Source of the DNA: Symbiodinium natans
Taxonomy: Eukaryota; Sar; Dinophyceae; Suessiales; Symbiodiniaceae
Direction: 5' to 3'
Assembly: GCA_905221605.1 (NCBI GenBank)
Contig: CAJNDS010002494.1
Location: 175,001 to 239,000 of the forward strand
DNA length: 64,000 nt
This document shows positions 27,530 to 36,785 of this stretch, piece after piece. The first letter of the stretch is position 1. Each line of letters opens with the position of its first letter. The position numbers were made by a program, and so were the translations under genes. The notes beneath the pieces were generated by a model, which searched no databases, was not told the origin of the DNA, and saw nothing but the letters and a program-made list of their open reading frames with translations.

Positions 27530-28072
27530 ATGTTCAGTGAACAAGAACAAGAAAATATCATCAATCAATTCTTGGATGTCATTAAAGCGAAAGATTACAT
27601 AACAAATAGCAAACTGAAAAGAAGTAGTTGTAAGTGCAACGATTATAAAAAGCATGATAAATATTGTGTGCTAAATGAGTTACCAATACCAGAAATTGTA
27701 GCAAGTAAAATTTACGGTTACGCTCACCGGTGCATCAGATGCGAAAATAGAATAGAAGTTGAAAAAGAATTAGAAAGGCTTGTTGTGTTTGAAGGGTTTC
27801 ACCAATATCAAGTTGATAAGTTGATTTTTAGTTTGAAGCGCAGGTTTCCTAGTTACGAATCTGTTAAGAACATAATCAAAAATATCAGTCAAAAAAAGTA
27901 CAGCATGTTGAAAGATTTGTTTGAAAATGTGATGTATCATAAATCAACAGATTACATAGAAAACAGAATTCCGAGATATTGGTCAAAATGGAAGGCAAGG
28001 GACGATTTTAATAAAATCATGGATGTATATTTCAACAAACCTAATTTTGACTTATTTGACCACGACCCATAA
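27530..28072 (+). CDS. Viral protein with Cys/His cluster, function unknown
   Basis: A 180-residue protein from MFSEQEQENI. A cluster of possible metal ligands lies at C34, C36, H42, C46, H66, C68 and C71 (RSSCKCNDYKKHDKYC and YAHRCIRCEN). The rest is basic and helical (KLIFSLKRRFPSYESVKNII) and ends in an aromatic/acidic tail. No family is recognised. As the last gene before the right terminal repeat, and with the strong promoter block also seen at the polymerase end, it may be expressed early and act on nucleic acid; this is inference. Confidence 0.7.
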   Translation: MFSEQEQENIINQFLDVIKAKDYITNSKLKRSSCKCNDYKKHDKYCVLNELPIPEIVASKIYGYAHRCIRCENRIEVEKELERLVVFEGFHQYQVDKLIFSLKRRFPSYESVKNIIKNISQKKYSMLKDLFENVMYHKSTDYIENRIPRYWSKWKARDDFNKIMDVYFNKPNFDLFDHDP

Positions 28073-28073
28073 G

Positions 28074-28103
28074 CAAATAATATTAACATATTAATATTAT
28101 TTG
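28074..28103. terminator. 13-bp perfect palindrome after the 27530 gene
   Basis: CAAATAATATTAA (28074-28086) pairs with TTAATATTATTTG (28091-28103) around CATA, one base past the stop codon. Confidence 0.65.
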
Positions 28104-28117
28104 TCATCATTATTGAC

Positions 28118-28153
28118 CAATGATAATTTAATAATAAAATTAAATTATTATTG
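28118..28153. terminator. Second palindrome beside the right terminal repeat
   Basis: CAATGATAATTTAAT (28118-28132) and ATTAAATTATTATTG (28139-28153) pair with a single G-T wobble around AATAAA, copying the palindrome at 27425-27460. It touches the inner end of the right terminal repeat. Confidence 0.65.
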
Positions 28154-28155
28154 AA

Positions 28156-28452
28156 ACCCCCAAACGCCCCATACTATGCCCCATAAAACGAATAAACCTA
28201 ACCTTGCCCAGTTTAGGATGTTACATCACCTGATAAACAGGATGAGAAAGAGTATTTTAAGGATAATGAGCTACTAGTTGTGAATTATATGTTCACGGTG
28301 ATGTAATAACCCAAACTGGGCGACCCCATTGCCTTGTCCATTTTGGATAATTGCACCTTATTTTCTATATGGTAAAGTGTTTTAGGATATTATGGCTATG
28401 ATCTGGGCCACGGTGGTGCAATTACCCAAAATGGGCAAGGCCTTCCCTGACT
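28156..28452 (-). repeat. Right terminal inverted repeat of the viral element
   Basis: Reverse complement of 8345-8640 with about a dozen differences; its outer end reads GGCCTTCCCTGACT. Differences concentrate at the inner end. Confidence 0.95.
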
Positions 28453-28457
28453 GTGGG
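28453..28457. repeat. Right target-site duplication (GTGGG)
   Basis: Same five bases as 8340-8344, directly outside the right terminal repeat. Confidence 0.7.
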
Positions 28458-28578
28458 GGGGGGGGGGTGGGGGGGGGGGGGGGGTGGGGTGGGGGGTGGG
28501 GTGGGGGGTGGGTGGGGGGGGGGGTGGGGTGGTGTGGGGGGTGGGTGGGGGGGGGTGCGGGGGTGGGTGGGGGGGGGT

Positions 28579-28625
<47 letters not shown>

Positions 28626-28783
28626 GGGGGGGGGGTGGGGGGTGGGGGGGGGGGGGGTGGGGTGGTGGGGGGGGGGGGGGGGGGGGGGGGGGCGGGGGGG
28701 TGGGGTGGGGGGGGGGGTGGGGGGGGGGTGGGGGGGGGGTGGGGGGGGTGGGGGGGGTGGGGGCGGGGTGGGGGGGTGGGGGA
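28453..28783. repeat. 330-base poly-G tract
   Basis: Nearly pure G with scattered single T and a few C. The left flank of the element (8300-8344) is the same kind of tract on the same strand, so the virus integrated within one G-run. Open frames across it are poly-Gly artefacts. Its length in the assembly may not be reliable. Confidence 0.85.
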
Positions 28784-29896
28784 GCCCCTCTGTAGGAGGA
28801 AGGAGGCCTGATCCTGCTTGTTCCAGACGCTTCTCGGCAGGAAGCCGAGGCGAATGTATAGTAGGGCCAGTTTAGGGTTTAGGGTCTAAGATGGAGCCCT
28901 GTTTTTGGGATCTCGGGCTGTTTAGGGTGAAAAGTTTGTAGCCCCACACACAAGGGGGCCGGCAGGAAGAGAAGGTGGACTTTCAATTCAAGCGATCTGC
29001 CAACAACTACAAGTGCCTGGAGAGATATCTAACGTACGTGTAAGTACTTCACGGAACAAGTAGTCCTTCATGACTCAGGAGTAGTAGCAGAAGCAGCAGC
29101 AGTAGCGGTGGGAGTAAGAGTCCAGTAGAAGTAGCAGTTAGCAAGCATAGCAGTTGCAGTCGTCGTCTTGCTGCAGCTGCAGGCGCTCCGCCGCCTCCGG
29201 ACCATGCCACCCGGTCCCAAACAATTTAGGGCTTAGGGTTTAGGGTTTAGCCCTGAGGCAAGAAAAAAGGGCTTAGGGTTAAGGGTTTATGGGGTTTAGG
29301 GTTTAGAGTGGTAGCCGATGAGCTTGTAAAGTTAAGAAAAGGTCTTGGGTGTGGGCTCCTGGGGAATTTGGGGTGGAGGGCTTCGGTGCGCAGCTGGGAT
29401 GGCGGCTTGCGTGATCACACACGCCAAGGATTTTTTCAATCGCGAATTCCTTCATCGACCTCATGTGGGCCTTCCTTGTGGCCGGAGCCTGGGTTACGGC
29501 GAATGTATATCGTGAGCCGCCGACTGCGTACCGACAATCCCCCACCTACCCAACAGCTACGGTTTTGTCAGGTGATCTTGATCCTGTTTATTTTCGGCAT
29601 CATCCTTTCCAACTCAGCAGCCACTTGGTCCATGGGGAGTTCGCGGATTCACACCCATTCCCGAACCCACACCTAAGCACAGTCATGCGCACAGGGACAG
29701 AGAGATGCGGTAGCTTCCATTTTGGCTCGAGAACATGACTGAAAGAAGCGCAGGAAAGGCAGAATTGGTCGCTTAGTCATGACCATCATTTGACGGACAA
29801 GCCACGCTACATCGTGCAGCCAGAAAACTTCAGCTTGACAGGGTTTTGGACCTGGTTCGCTGCTGTCGCTTGTAGCTTCCATGATGGCTGCGTGCT
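28784..29896. other. Spacer with telomere-type units and a spliced-leader relic
   Basis: Holds CAG/AGC-rich sequence (29085-29180), several TTTAGGG units (29226-29310), and a spliced-leader relic at 29709-29731. Short coding-like stretches occur (for example 29463-29530) but none shows a domain I recognise. Confidence 0.45.
29709..29731 (+). other. Relic of the dinoflagellate spliced leader
   Basis: GGTAGC-TT-CCATTTTGGCTCGAG resembles the 22-base dinoflagellate leader (core TAGCCATTTTGGCTCAAG) with a two-base insertion and one change. Such relics mark genomic copies of once trans-spliced mRNA. It precedes the LRR gene by about 200 bases. Confidence 0.5.
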
Positions 29897-29899
29897 GTG

Positions 29900-31605
29900 C
29901 AGACAAAGGCTGCCTTCATGTTGTCCTTTGAGGTGTGGAAGGATCACGACAACCCGGGGCATGGCTGTCTATGCTGCAACTCGGAGAATTCCAGCGGCCT
30001 GGGCCGCAAGGTCACGGATATCGAGGCCGCGCGAAAGTTTTCGGACTTGAAGGACCAGATGCCTCGTTTCAGGGCGCACCTGGAGCTGCCGCCCCCGGCT
30101 CCCTTGTATCTTGCCCAACTCAGCCTTGCGAACCACGAGCTCGGCGACACTTGGACTTTTAAAAGGCATCGGGTTTAGGGTTGGGGTTCAGGGTGTAGGG
30201 CTTCTTATTATAAGTGCAGGAGGGGGTAACCGGCAGACGTTGCAACCACCTCTCCTGGCTTCTGGGCTCCCCCAAAAGTTGAGCAAAGTCCAAGGACCGC
30301 GCGGTCCGTATGCTGGTGGAGGCGTTGCTGTCAGGTACCACCTTGGTGCAGGTCCTGGAGCTGTACAAGAACCGGTTGGGTGATGCCTCGGCACAGGCGC
30401 TGTCTGTGCTGCTCGAGAACTCGCCGAAGCCAGGAGTTCATGGTTTCCATCTGTCCCACAACTACTTCACGCCTCTGGGCGTGGGCTTGCTGCTGGCCGC
30501 GGCCACGCGCAGCAACTACTATCCAGCATGGCGGTCATGGCGGGGTCGCAGGTTCCTGTGTCCGCTTTGGTTGCGTGTCGAGCAGCAGCTGGTGAAGTGG
30601 GGGCCTCTGGTAGGCCTGAAAGAGGCCGAGCAGAAGCAAAGGGCAGACCTCCTGCTGGCGGAGAAGGCGGCCACGCTAACCAAGCGCTGCCAGGCAACCG
30701 GCCGATTCCCGCCCGAGTCGCTTCCCGAAGATTTCAAACTCCTTTGCATGCCGGAGGGGTTCGACACAAGTGAGCCGTCAGAGGAATGGGCAGATCGCCG
30801 CTGGCCAACTACGTGCTCCAAGTGGCGTTGTGCCCACATCCACGACGACGGATGGCCGGTGGTCCATTTGCCTTACTTCTGGTCACAGAACGCCCGTGCC
30901 GAATCGGCTCCGGATGCAGGCAGCTTGCACAAAGTGGACGCCACGTGGCGCAACTGGCGGCCCAAGTTGCCAGTAAGCGTCCTTGGCCGCATGCCTCTCA
31001 GAGGTCCGCCGCCACTTCCTGCGCCACCCAAGTCTGCCCCCGCGGCCCCCTCTGCCCCCTCTGCCCCCTCTGCCCCCTCTACCCCCTCTGCCCCCTCTGC
31101 CCCCTTGCCCCTGCCTGCCCCAGAACAGGCCAAAGAGGCAAATCAGCAAGAAGATGACATGGCAAGGGGAGCCGCGAGCGACCTGGAAAAGGCCAGCCAC
31201 AAACCGGGCAAGGAATCCAAACAGGCAAAGGAGCACAAGGAGCACAAGAAGCTCAAGAAGAACAAGGAGGCCAAAGGCGATAAGCAGGACAAAAGGGCTA
31301 AAAAGGAGAAGAAGGAGAGAAAAGACCGGCTGAAGCATGGAGCATCCCTCCCCGAGCATGCCAAGGCTCGCAAGAAGCACAAGACAAGCGCAAAAGAAGA
31401 GGAGGATGAGGAAGACAATGGTGTTCTGCCTCTCCAGGACGCGAAGGAGGACCAGCAGGAGGAGAAATCGGAGCTGGACGAAGACGTGGAGGAGCAAGAG
31501 GAGAAGCCGTGGGTCGAAAGCCCCGGAAGCCTGCCCGGCGAAGCTGTGGGAAAGTTCTCCCTGGAGCTCAAGCCAGAGCTTGAAACAGCCATGAACCTGG
31601 ACTAG
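29900..31605 (+). CDS. Leucine-rich-repeat protein with Lys-rich acidic/basic C-terminus
   Basis: The main exon is about 30283-31605. It starts with two ribonuclease-inhibitor-type LRRs (LVQVLELYKNRLGDASAQAL and HGFHLSHNYFTPLGVGLLLA). An upstream exon near 29900-30160 ends with a matching repeat (LYLAQLSLANHELGDT); a ~120-base intron with TTTAGGG-like sequence separates them. The centre has no known domain (RRWPTTCSKWRCAHIHDDGW is the most conserved-looking part). Then comes a Pro-Ser-Ala repeat tract (31040-31110 encodes PSA/APS units from a 12-base DNA repeat), and a long Lys/Glu-rich tail (KKLKKNKEAKGDKQDKRAKK and similar) that looks like nuclear-localising, disordered sequence. LRRs mediate protein binding; function unknown. 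The stop at 31603-31605 is clear, the 5' end is not. Confidence 0.6.
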
Positions 31606-33500
31606 CTGTTGTGGAGAAAGAGGGACGGGGCGTGGCCACATGTGGATCTCCCCCCCCCAAAACCAGCGCATTCCCTGATCTCCTTGCCCATGACACAAGG
31701 CTACTTATTTTGAATCCGTCGACCTGGATAACGGTGTCTCGGCAGGAGTTGGGGGCTTGAACCCTGTCAGCCTATATAAGAAGTTTTAAGGTTTAGGGTG
31801 CAGGGTTTAGGGCGCTGGCAGTCATCAAGTCCGGTAGCATGGCGGCAGCCGGTCGCCCTGCGCAGTGCAAGTGAAGGTTAGGCAGGTCCGGTCCCCTCGG
31901 GGCCAGTTGACCTGAGAGCGTCGATTTTGCTTTCTGCTCCAGGCGATGCCATTGCGGACGCCAAAGACGCCGCTCGGCTGCTGTTTGTGCCGCCGACCAG
32001 TAGTTGCTTGTAATGATCCAGCCCGAGCCTTCATAACCCTGATAACTTTGTGAGAACCCTAAAACCGAAAACCTAGGCCCTAAACCCTAAACACTCATAT
32101 CATAATTACCCCCTTTTAAACCCTCAAGGTGCAACAGCATTTCGGGAACCTGCCCTTGACAATGCTGTCTTTGTGGTGCGCAGTCAGCGGCGGCAACGCC
32201 CCTTGGCGCAAATTCTGGGAGCGTTGCAATGCTGCTTCTAATTTGGGCGTATATATGTCCAGCCACAGCACGGGGCCAATTGTCATGTTAAGGGTGAGGA
32301 GGCCTTGATTGGCCGTGTCGGTGCCATGATGAAACAAGAACTTTCAGCAAAGTCGGGCTTCTGGCATCGCTGCATGCCAAAACGCGCTCTCGCCTAGGTG
32401 CGGCAGGGACTGTGGGTCCGTGTCGTGCTTCACAGGGGTGTGCACTCTGCTGTGGATGTGCAACGTGCCTGTCCTGTTCTTGCCTACGCTGGCGTCATGT
32501 TTGTTTCGACCGGTTACATGAACCTCAGGACTGGATGGTGTACGCGAACGCACTCATAATCATGGCGGCTTGTCTTCATCCGCTATCGAGTTGTGGGCAT
32601 GCTTGCCTCACCTTGCTCCCAAGGACCATGACGGTAGCTATATGTACCTCGCCGTATTCCTCTTCTACACCGGTTTTTGTATCTCGGCGGCTTTTTTTTG
32701 CAGCCCTATGACTTGAGATGACTTCTATTACTTGAGATGACTTGAAGCCTTCTAGGAATGCCTTTGGTGCCAGAAAGCAACTTTCAGCAAGATGCCAAGA
32801 AGCAGCCAAGGTGTCGTCGGACTTTTCAATGTTGTGACAGGCCTGCGCGCATCACGTACTGGAACTGGAAGGGCATGCTCGAATACGCTCGAAGAAGTTT
32901 TCCGGGTGGCCTTCTCTGCCAACAATACATGCACTTTGGGATGTTCCCCTTATAGTTCGTAAAAGGGATTCTAGTGCCCCCCGTTCTATTCCCCATTAAG
33001 GACTGTTAGTATAAGGGGGAACATTCCAACTGACTGCCGTGATGTGCGGCCAGGAGTGTTTGTGGACAGCGCCGTGTGTTGCAGAACTGAAGATGAAGTG
33101 CTTCAGTGCCTTGGCACCGACTGCACGCCAGTTCTCCCTTCGAGCAGGTCGGAACTCAGAATGCTTAAATTGTTTGAACAGGGGGGCTTCAATGCCAAGT
33201 CGCCCCTCATGGCTCAGGAGCTACATGGATGACTTAAAGCGTACCACTTCAGAGATCAAGAGCCGCAGATGCAACCAGCCCGTGGGCACATGCGGGAATT
33301 CTTGGATTCCGGGGGCGCCCCGTGCTTCTCCCAAGCCCTTGGGCCTTTTTCGACATGGAGAGCTCAAGAAACCGCCGTTGGGTTCCACAGGCCTCCTTCA
33401 CACCTTCACACAGCCGAGTGTTTTTGAAAGGGCCCTGAGTCTTCAGCCGATCCCGATCCCGACACCCTCCTCCCAACCGAGCGGTTTTTTAATGGGGTTT
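31606..33500. other. Spacer without convincing genes
   Basis: Contains scattered CCCTAAA units, one introner-like element (32938-33027), and short open frames without domains. Some hydrophobic stretches (for example around 32530-32570, WMVYANALIIMAA) could be exons of a membrane protein, but I cannot support it. Confidence 0.4.
32938..33027. repeat. Introner/MITE-like element, copy A
   Basis: GGGATGTTCCCCTTATA at the left mirrors TATAAGGGGGAACATTCC at the right with one or two mismatches. The copy at 37487-37583 shares these ends and the internal CTATTCCCCATTAAGGACTG / CCTATTAAGAACTG blocks, so the two are one family. Confidence 0.65.
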
Positions 33501-34245
33501 AGGGTTTAGGGTTTAGGGTTAGACTCTTCGAGCCTTGCTTGGAGAATGTGGAGCTGCCGAGGAAGTTTTTTGAACACGCGGACACTGACGGATCTGGAAC
33601 CTTGAGCTACAGAGAGCATCTTTGCCGCAGGTCCGCGTAAGGTTGCTTTGGGCCCCCGTGAGATTCACAGCAAGTCTGCACGCCCTGGCTCTGATATGGC
33701 TATGATTTCTATAATGTCTGACATTGAACTTTGGAGGTGTAATCTACTGATGGAGACAGCCCTTCAAGAACTCGGCCTGAAGCCCTAAACCCTAAACCCT
33801 AAACCCTAAACCCTAAACCCTAAACCCTAAACCCTAAACCCTAAACCCTAAACCCTAAACCAACCAAGGTTTTGCGGCCATCTGAAGACACCGATGGTCA
33901 AGGCCGCGCCAGCAGTTTTTGCTGGCGCTTGCTCTCTATGGCCTCTGTTTACGCAGGCGTTCTTCCACGACCTGGATATTGATCCGGAAGAGGTCCGTCT
34001 ATTTGCAGTCCCCTCCCCTAATTATTAAACCCCCCTGCCCCCTAAATATCACCCCCCATATAGTTTAACATAACGTAGTTAACAGTACGGGGTGGGGGGG
34101 ATTAAACCGACAGCTCATGGCTCATGGGAGCTTGGGATGGTGCGGGAGGCCTCCATCATTTTTAGAATTCTTGACGACGACAAGAACGACGAGATTCTTA
34201 TAGATGAGTTCATCAATGGGACGATGAGCTTTGCCTGCAACTCGG
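33500..34245 (+). CDS. EF-hand exons, probably of an ion-channel C-terminus
   Basis: Exon 1 (about 33520-33630) encodes ELPRKFFEHADTDGSGTLS with a complete calcium-binding loop (D-T-D-G-S-G-T-L). After a telomere-like intron, exon 2 (about 33950-34000) gives QAFFHDLDIDPEEV. Exon 3 (about 34136-34240) gives ASIIFRILDDDKNDEILIDE and a following EFINGTM, a second EF-hand-like unit whose loop (D-D-D-K-N-D-E) ends in Glu. The 'FF..LDI...EA..IFR.LD.D....I..EF..G' pattern is what follows the pore in many dinoflagellate voltage-gated cation channels. Calcium binding in the first loop is likely. It may belong to the channel fragment at 5.9-7.0 kb, which lies on the same strand beyond the viral element and the LRR gene. 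Exon borders are approximate. Confidence 0.55.
33783..33862. repeat. Interstitial telomere-type (CCCTAAA)n tract
   Basis: Eleven perfect units, within an inferred intron between EF-hand exons. Confidence 0.9.
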
Positions 34246-34829
34246 AACTGCGCAAGGCCGCACCGCAATTTCTTATTGGTTGCCTGAATAGTACCCTCTT
34301 GCGTACTCCTCGCCGGTGCAAGGAAACTGAAAGGACATGCCACAAAACTGGAGATGATAACCCTGATGTACGACAACACCAGGCTTGCTCCGTGACCATC
34401 TTGCAATGTCTCTCATCACGGGATCCCTGACATGTTGTAGCATGCAGGCAAAGCATGAAATTGGACTCGCCCGGCGCTTACTGCATGCCTTCGAGCGTCT
34501 CCGCTGGTGTCAGCTTCTCCTGTTGACAGACCACCACCTGATGATCACACAGATGCCATACGCATGCCATCGAGCACAGCCCAGTGTAGTGTGGTGCTGT
34601 AGAAGCCTATAACAATGACCCACTCCGAGCCTGACCTTACCTGCCAGGCTCTGTGAATTCATCGAGCACGAGTTTCAGGAGCTCCGGAGGGTGAGCAGAC
34701 CACCCTCAAGCCACGGAGCGCCACAGGCAAGGGGCGCGGGGGTTTAGGGTTGAGGGTTGAGGGCGGTTTTGTCCTCAGAGCACTGCAAAACCGGTCCCCA
34801 GTGCCCTCAAGCCCTCAATGTCCAGATCC

Positions 34830-35515
34830 TACTGTAGAATTCATATTCTTACATGGTTAAAAGGGTTGCAGAGGTGTTGAACTGGCTCATTGTTGCGATT
34901 CGCGAAGATTGGCAAATGTCTTGTCTACTGTTATGTGATGCCTCCTTCGAGTTGCAAAAACGAATACCAACAAATGAAAAAAACATAACAGAAAGTCCTT
35001 GAATTGCAAGTTAGTTCCCAGAATTTATTGAAGTTATCATATTTACCTGCTTCTGACAGAACTACATCAAAGCTACATTTGTATCAGGTGGTAACAAAAC
35101 ATCACATGCTTCGTTTTCACAAGTATCGCATAAAAATAGAATCTCCTACATTGAAAATTAATATGTTTCATAACATCGTTACAGTTGATACTAACCCATG
35201 GTTCTTTATTTCTATCTCTTTAAATCACTATCCAGAAATAGATATTTATGTTTAGGTGCATTATACTTCCGAAAACGGAGGACGTTTACCACATTTGTTG
35301 TTACATTATTATCAGTTGTTAATATTTTGAAAATACTGTAATGCCGATTTGTATTTACACATTATATCATCATATTTAATCTTGAAATAACTTCAATTAT
35401 TTTTATGATAAACAACTGATGTTACACATTATCGCACGCTCCTTTAGTAAGTTTTGCTGAAGTGTTGATTTTGAAATGAGAGGATTAATCATGTCAATAT
35501 GTCTAACGACACATC
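34830..35515. other. AT-rich patch with unidentified coding relics
   Basis: Composition drops to virus-like AT content. On the minus strand there are short decayed coding stretches in shifting frames: CNNKCGKRPPFSEV (about 35272-35310), KYNAPKHKYLFLDSDLKR (about 35215-35270) and CDTCENEACDVLLPPDTNVA (about 35070-35135). The CxxC pairs suggest zinc ribbons. No family is recognised, but orientation and decay match the RPB2 relic to the right, so both may come from one ancient viral insertion. Confidence 0.45.
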
Positions 35516-35640
35516 GCAATCTAGTAGCAGTGATTGAACAGTACGAAGAGCTTCTTAATGCATGCAATGCACTTCATGGTGAGGGAAAAGGGAAGGCTAC
35601 GGCGATGAGTTCTGAGATCGTCCTCGCCAGTGGGCACCCG

Positions 35641-35684
35641 GCCCTAAACCTTAAACCCTAAACCCTAAACCCTAAACCCTAAAC
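35641..35684. repeat. Interstitial telomere-type (CCCTAAA)n tract
   Basis: About six units separating two AT-rich relic blocks. Confidence 0.85.
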
Positions 35685-35820
35685 CGGGGCATTCTGAAGT
35701 TCGACTGAGGTTAGTGGACGGAGCGGGACTGCGGCTGCACCTCGTGGCTTAAATGAAGCAGTGGACGACTAAAACCGATTCCAATGCAACGGACAATTGC
35801 AAAAAATGCAGTACGATTAT

Positions 35821-36575
35821 TCAAAGATTGGTTAATGAAAGTATAGTTTGGGATCTTAACATTTTTATATTAAGCGTCTTCACTATACAAATCTTGACGA
35901 GTGTGAGTTTTTGGAAGCACATTTTGGCTGTTAGCTCTTGAAATACCAACCTACATGCATAAGGTATTGCAACAGCAGAAATATGAAATGTATTCTTCCA
36001 GCCTTTTCGCATATACTAATCTTTGTCAGTGGCTGATATATTCACACCACATAAATGACATCATCTACTTTTGTACAAACTTTTCACAACTCCTTCAGCA
36101 ATTTCAACGCAACATAAAACTGCACTCGGTTGTTCTTAACGTGTTTCAAAGAAATAACTTTAGATGTTGATTTATGCATTGTAGGAGATGGTCTTCTTCT
36201 TAAATCTGATGTACTTTGACTCCAACCTAAACGTTGTAAATAACGTGCTACCTACTCCTCTAAATTACCCATAGACCTGTTGATAAAGCAGTTTCAATAC
36301 CTTGTTCAGCAATTGATGACGTATTTTGTGCTATTACATAAATAGGTCTTTCATCAGTTTGCTTTTTCTTACATTTTTTTACTTTTCACATGTAAAATTG
36401 TCCAATTTGTCGCAATAATTGCGAGAAGAACACACCTGATTCACCTGATGATTATGTAATGCATCCCTATCATCTGGTTCATTGTTCCCAAGCTTTGCAG
36501 TTAGTGGCCTTTGAATCATGTAATGAATAAACATGACTTTTCTGGACCATCCTCACCAAGATGTGGAAATGAACC
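35821..36575 (-). pseudogene. Decayed RNA polymerase subunit 2 (RPB2) gene, probably from a giant virus
   Basis: Reading the minus strand in shifting frames gives RPB2 landmarks in the right order. FPHLGEDG (about 36550-36572) and then MIQRPLTAKLGNNEPDDRDA (about 36445-36520) match the 'GYM..KLL...G..E.DDRD' core. SGVFFSQLLRQIGQFY, AEQGIETALSTGLW, then VARYLQRLGWSQSTSDLRRR match '..GLATGNW' and 'GVSQVLQRL...STLSHLRR'. CCVEIAEG sits where 'CP.ETPEG' is expected. The 3' part (35821-36012) keeps HISAVAIPYACRLVFQELTA, the conserved C-terminal clamp. Several stops and frameshifts and a deletion of most of the middle rule out function. AT-rich DNA and intron-free layout differ from host genes and suggest a nucleocytoplasmic large DNA virus donor, not the 20-kb element, which has no polymerase of this kind. 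Confidence 0.8.
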
Positions 36576-36645
36576 TTAATCGCGAAGCGTACCGAAAAAC
36601 CCTAGACCAGCTGCGCAGGAGAAAAAAACACCCTAAACCCTAAAC
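36507..36645. repeat. Tandem duplication, unit 1 (carries part of the RPB2 relic)
   Basis: Starts GCCTTTGAATCATGTAA and ends CCCTAAACCCTAAAC. Unit 2 (36646-36785) matches throughout with moderate divergence. Confidence 0.8.
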
Positions 36646-36785
36646 GCCTTTGAATCATGTAACAGATAAACATGACCTTTCTTGGACTATCCTCGCCAAG
36701 ATGTGGTAAAAAATCTTAGTCGAGAAGTGTACCGAAAAACTCAAACCAGTTGCGTAGGAGGAAAATACAACCCCAAACCCTAAAC
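36646..36785. repeat. Tandem duplication, unit 2
   Basis: Diverged copy of 36507-36645, including the FPHLG-encoding stretch on the minus strand and the CCCTAAAC end. Divergence shows the duplication is not recent and followed insertion into host DNA. Confidence 0.8.

Larger units (their letters stand above)
8345..28452. mobile_element. Integrated Polinton-like virus (20.1 kb)
   Basis: The element is bounded by ~296-bp inverted repeats and a 5-bp target duplication. It carries the Polinton/PLV core: rve integrase (10809-11729), DNA polymerase-helicase (12238-16140), minor capsid (18400-19269), major capsid (20122-21588), packaging ATPase (24796-25560), plus a lipase-like gene and an S74 fibre. 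From 10.64 kb to the right repeat the DNA is strongly AT-rich with tightly packed intron-free genes, unlike the GC-rich host flanks. The left 2 kb behind the repeat is host-like and seems to be a later replacement or insertion. Most genes are intact; the fibre has a frameshift, so the copy may be recent but is possibly defective. Host is taken to be the dinoflagellate itself; whether it is active cannot be told. Confidence 0.93.

Noticed and set aside
8345..28452. Virophage or adintovirus identity for the element
   Set aside because: Capsid and ATPase genes are shared across these groups, but the fused polymerase-helicase and the absence of an adenain-type protease fit PLVs better; a phylogeny of the capsid protein would decide.
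28392..28875. Three overlapping open frames of nearly pure glycine/tryptophan/valine
   Set aside because: They are translations of the poly-G tract beside the right terminal repeat and have no other coding character.
29085..29180. CRISPR-like or coding repeat in AGC-rich DNA
   Set aside because: Irregular trinucleotide drift without spacers or a sustained frame.
30883..31698. 271-residue minus-strand frame rich in Leu and Gly-Arg
   Set aside because: Antisense shadow of the Lys-rich and PSA-repeat parts of the LRR gene.
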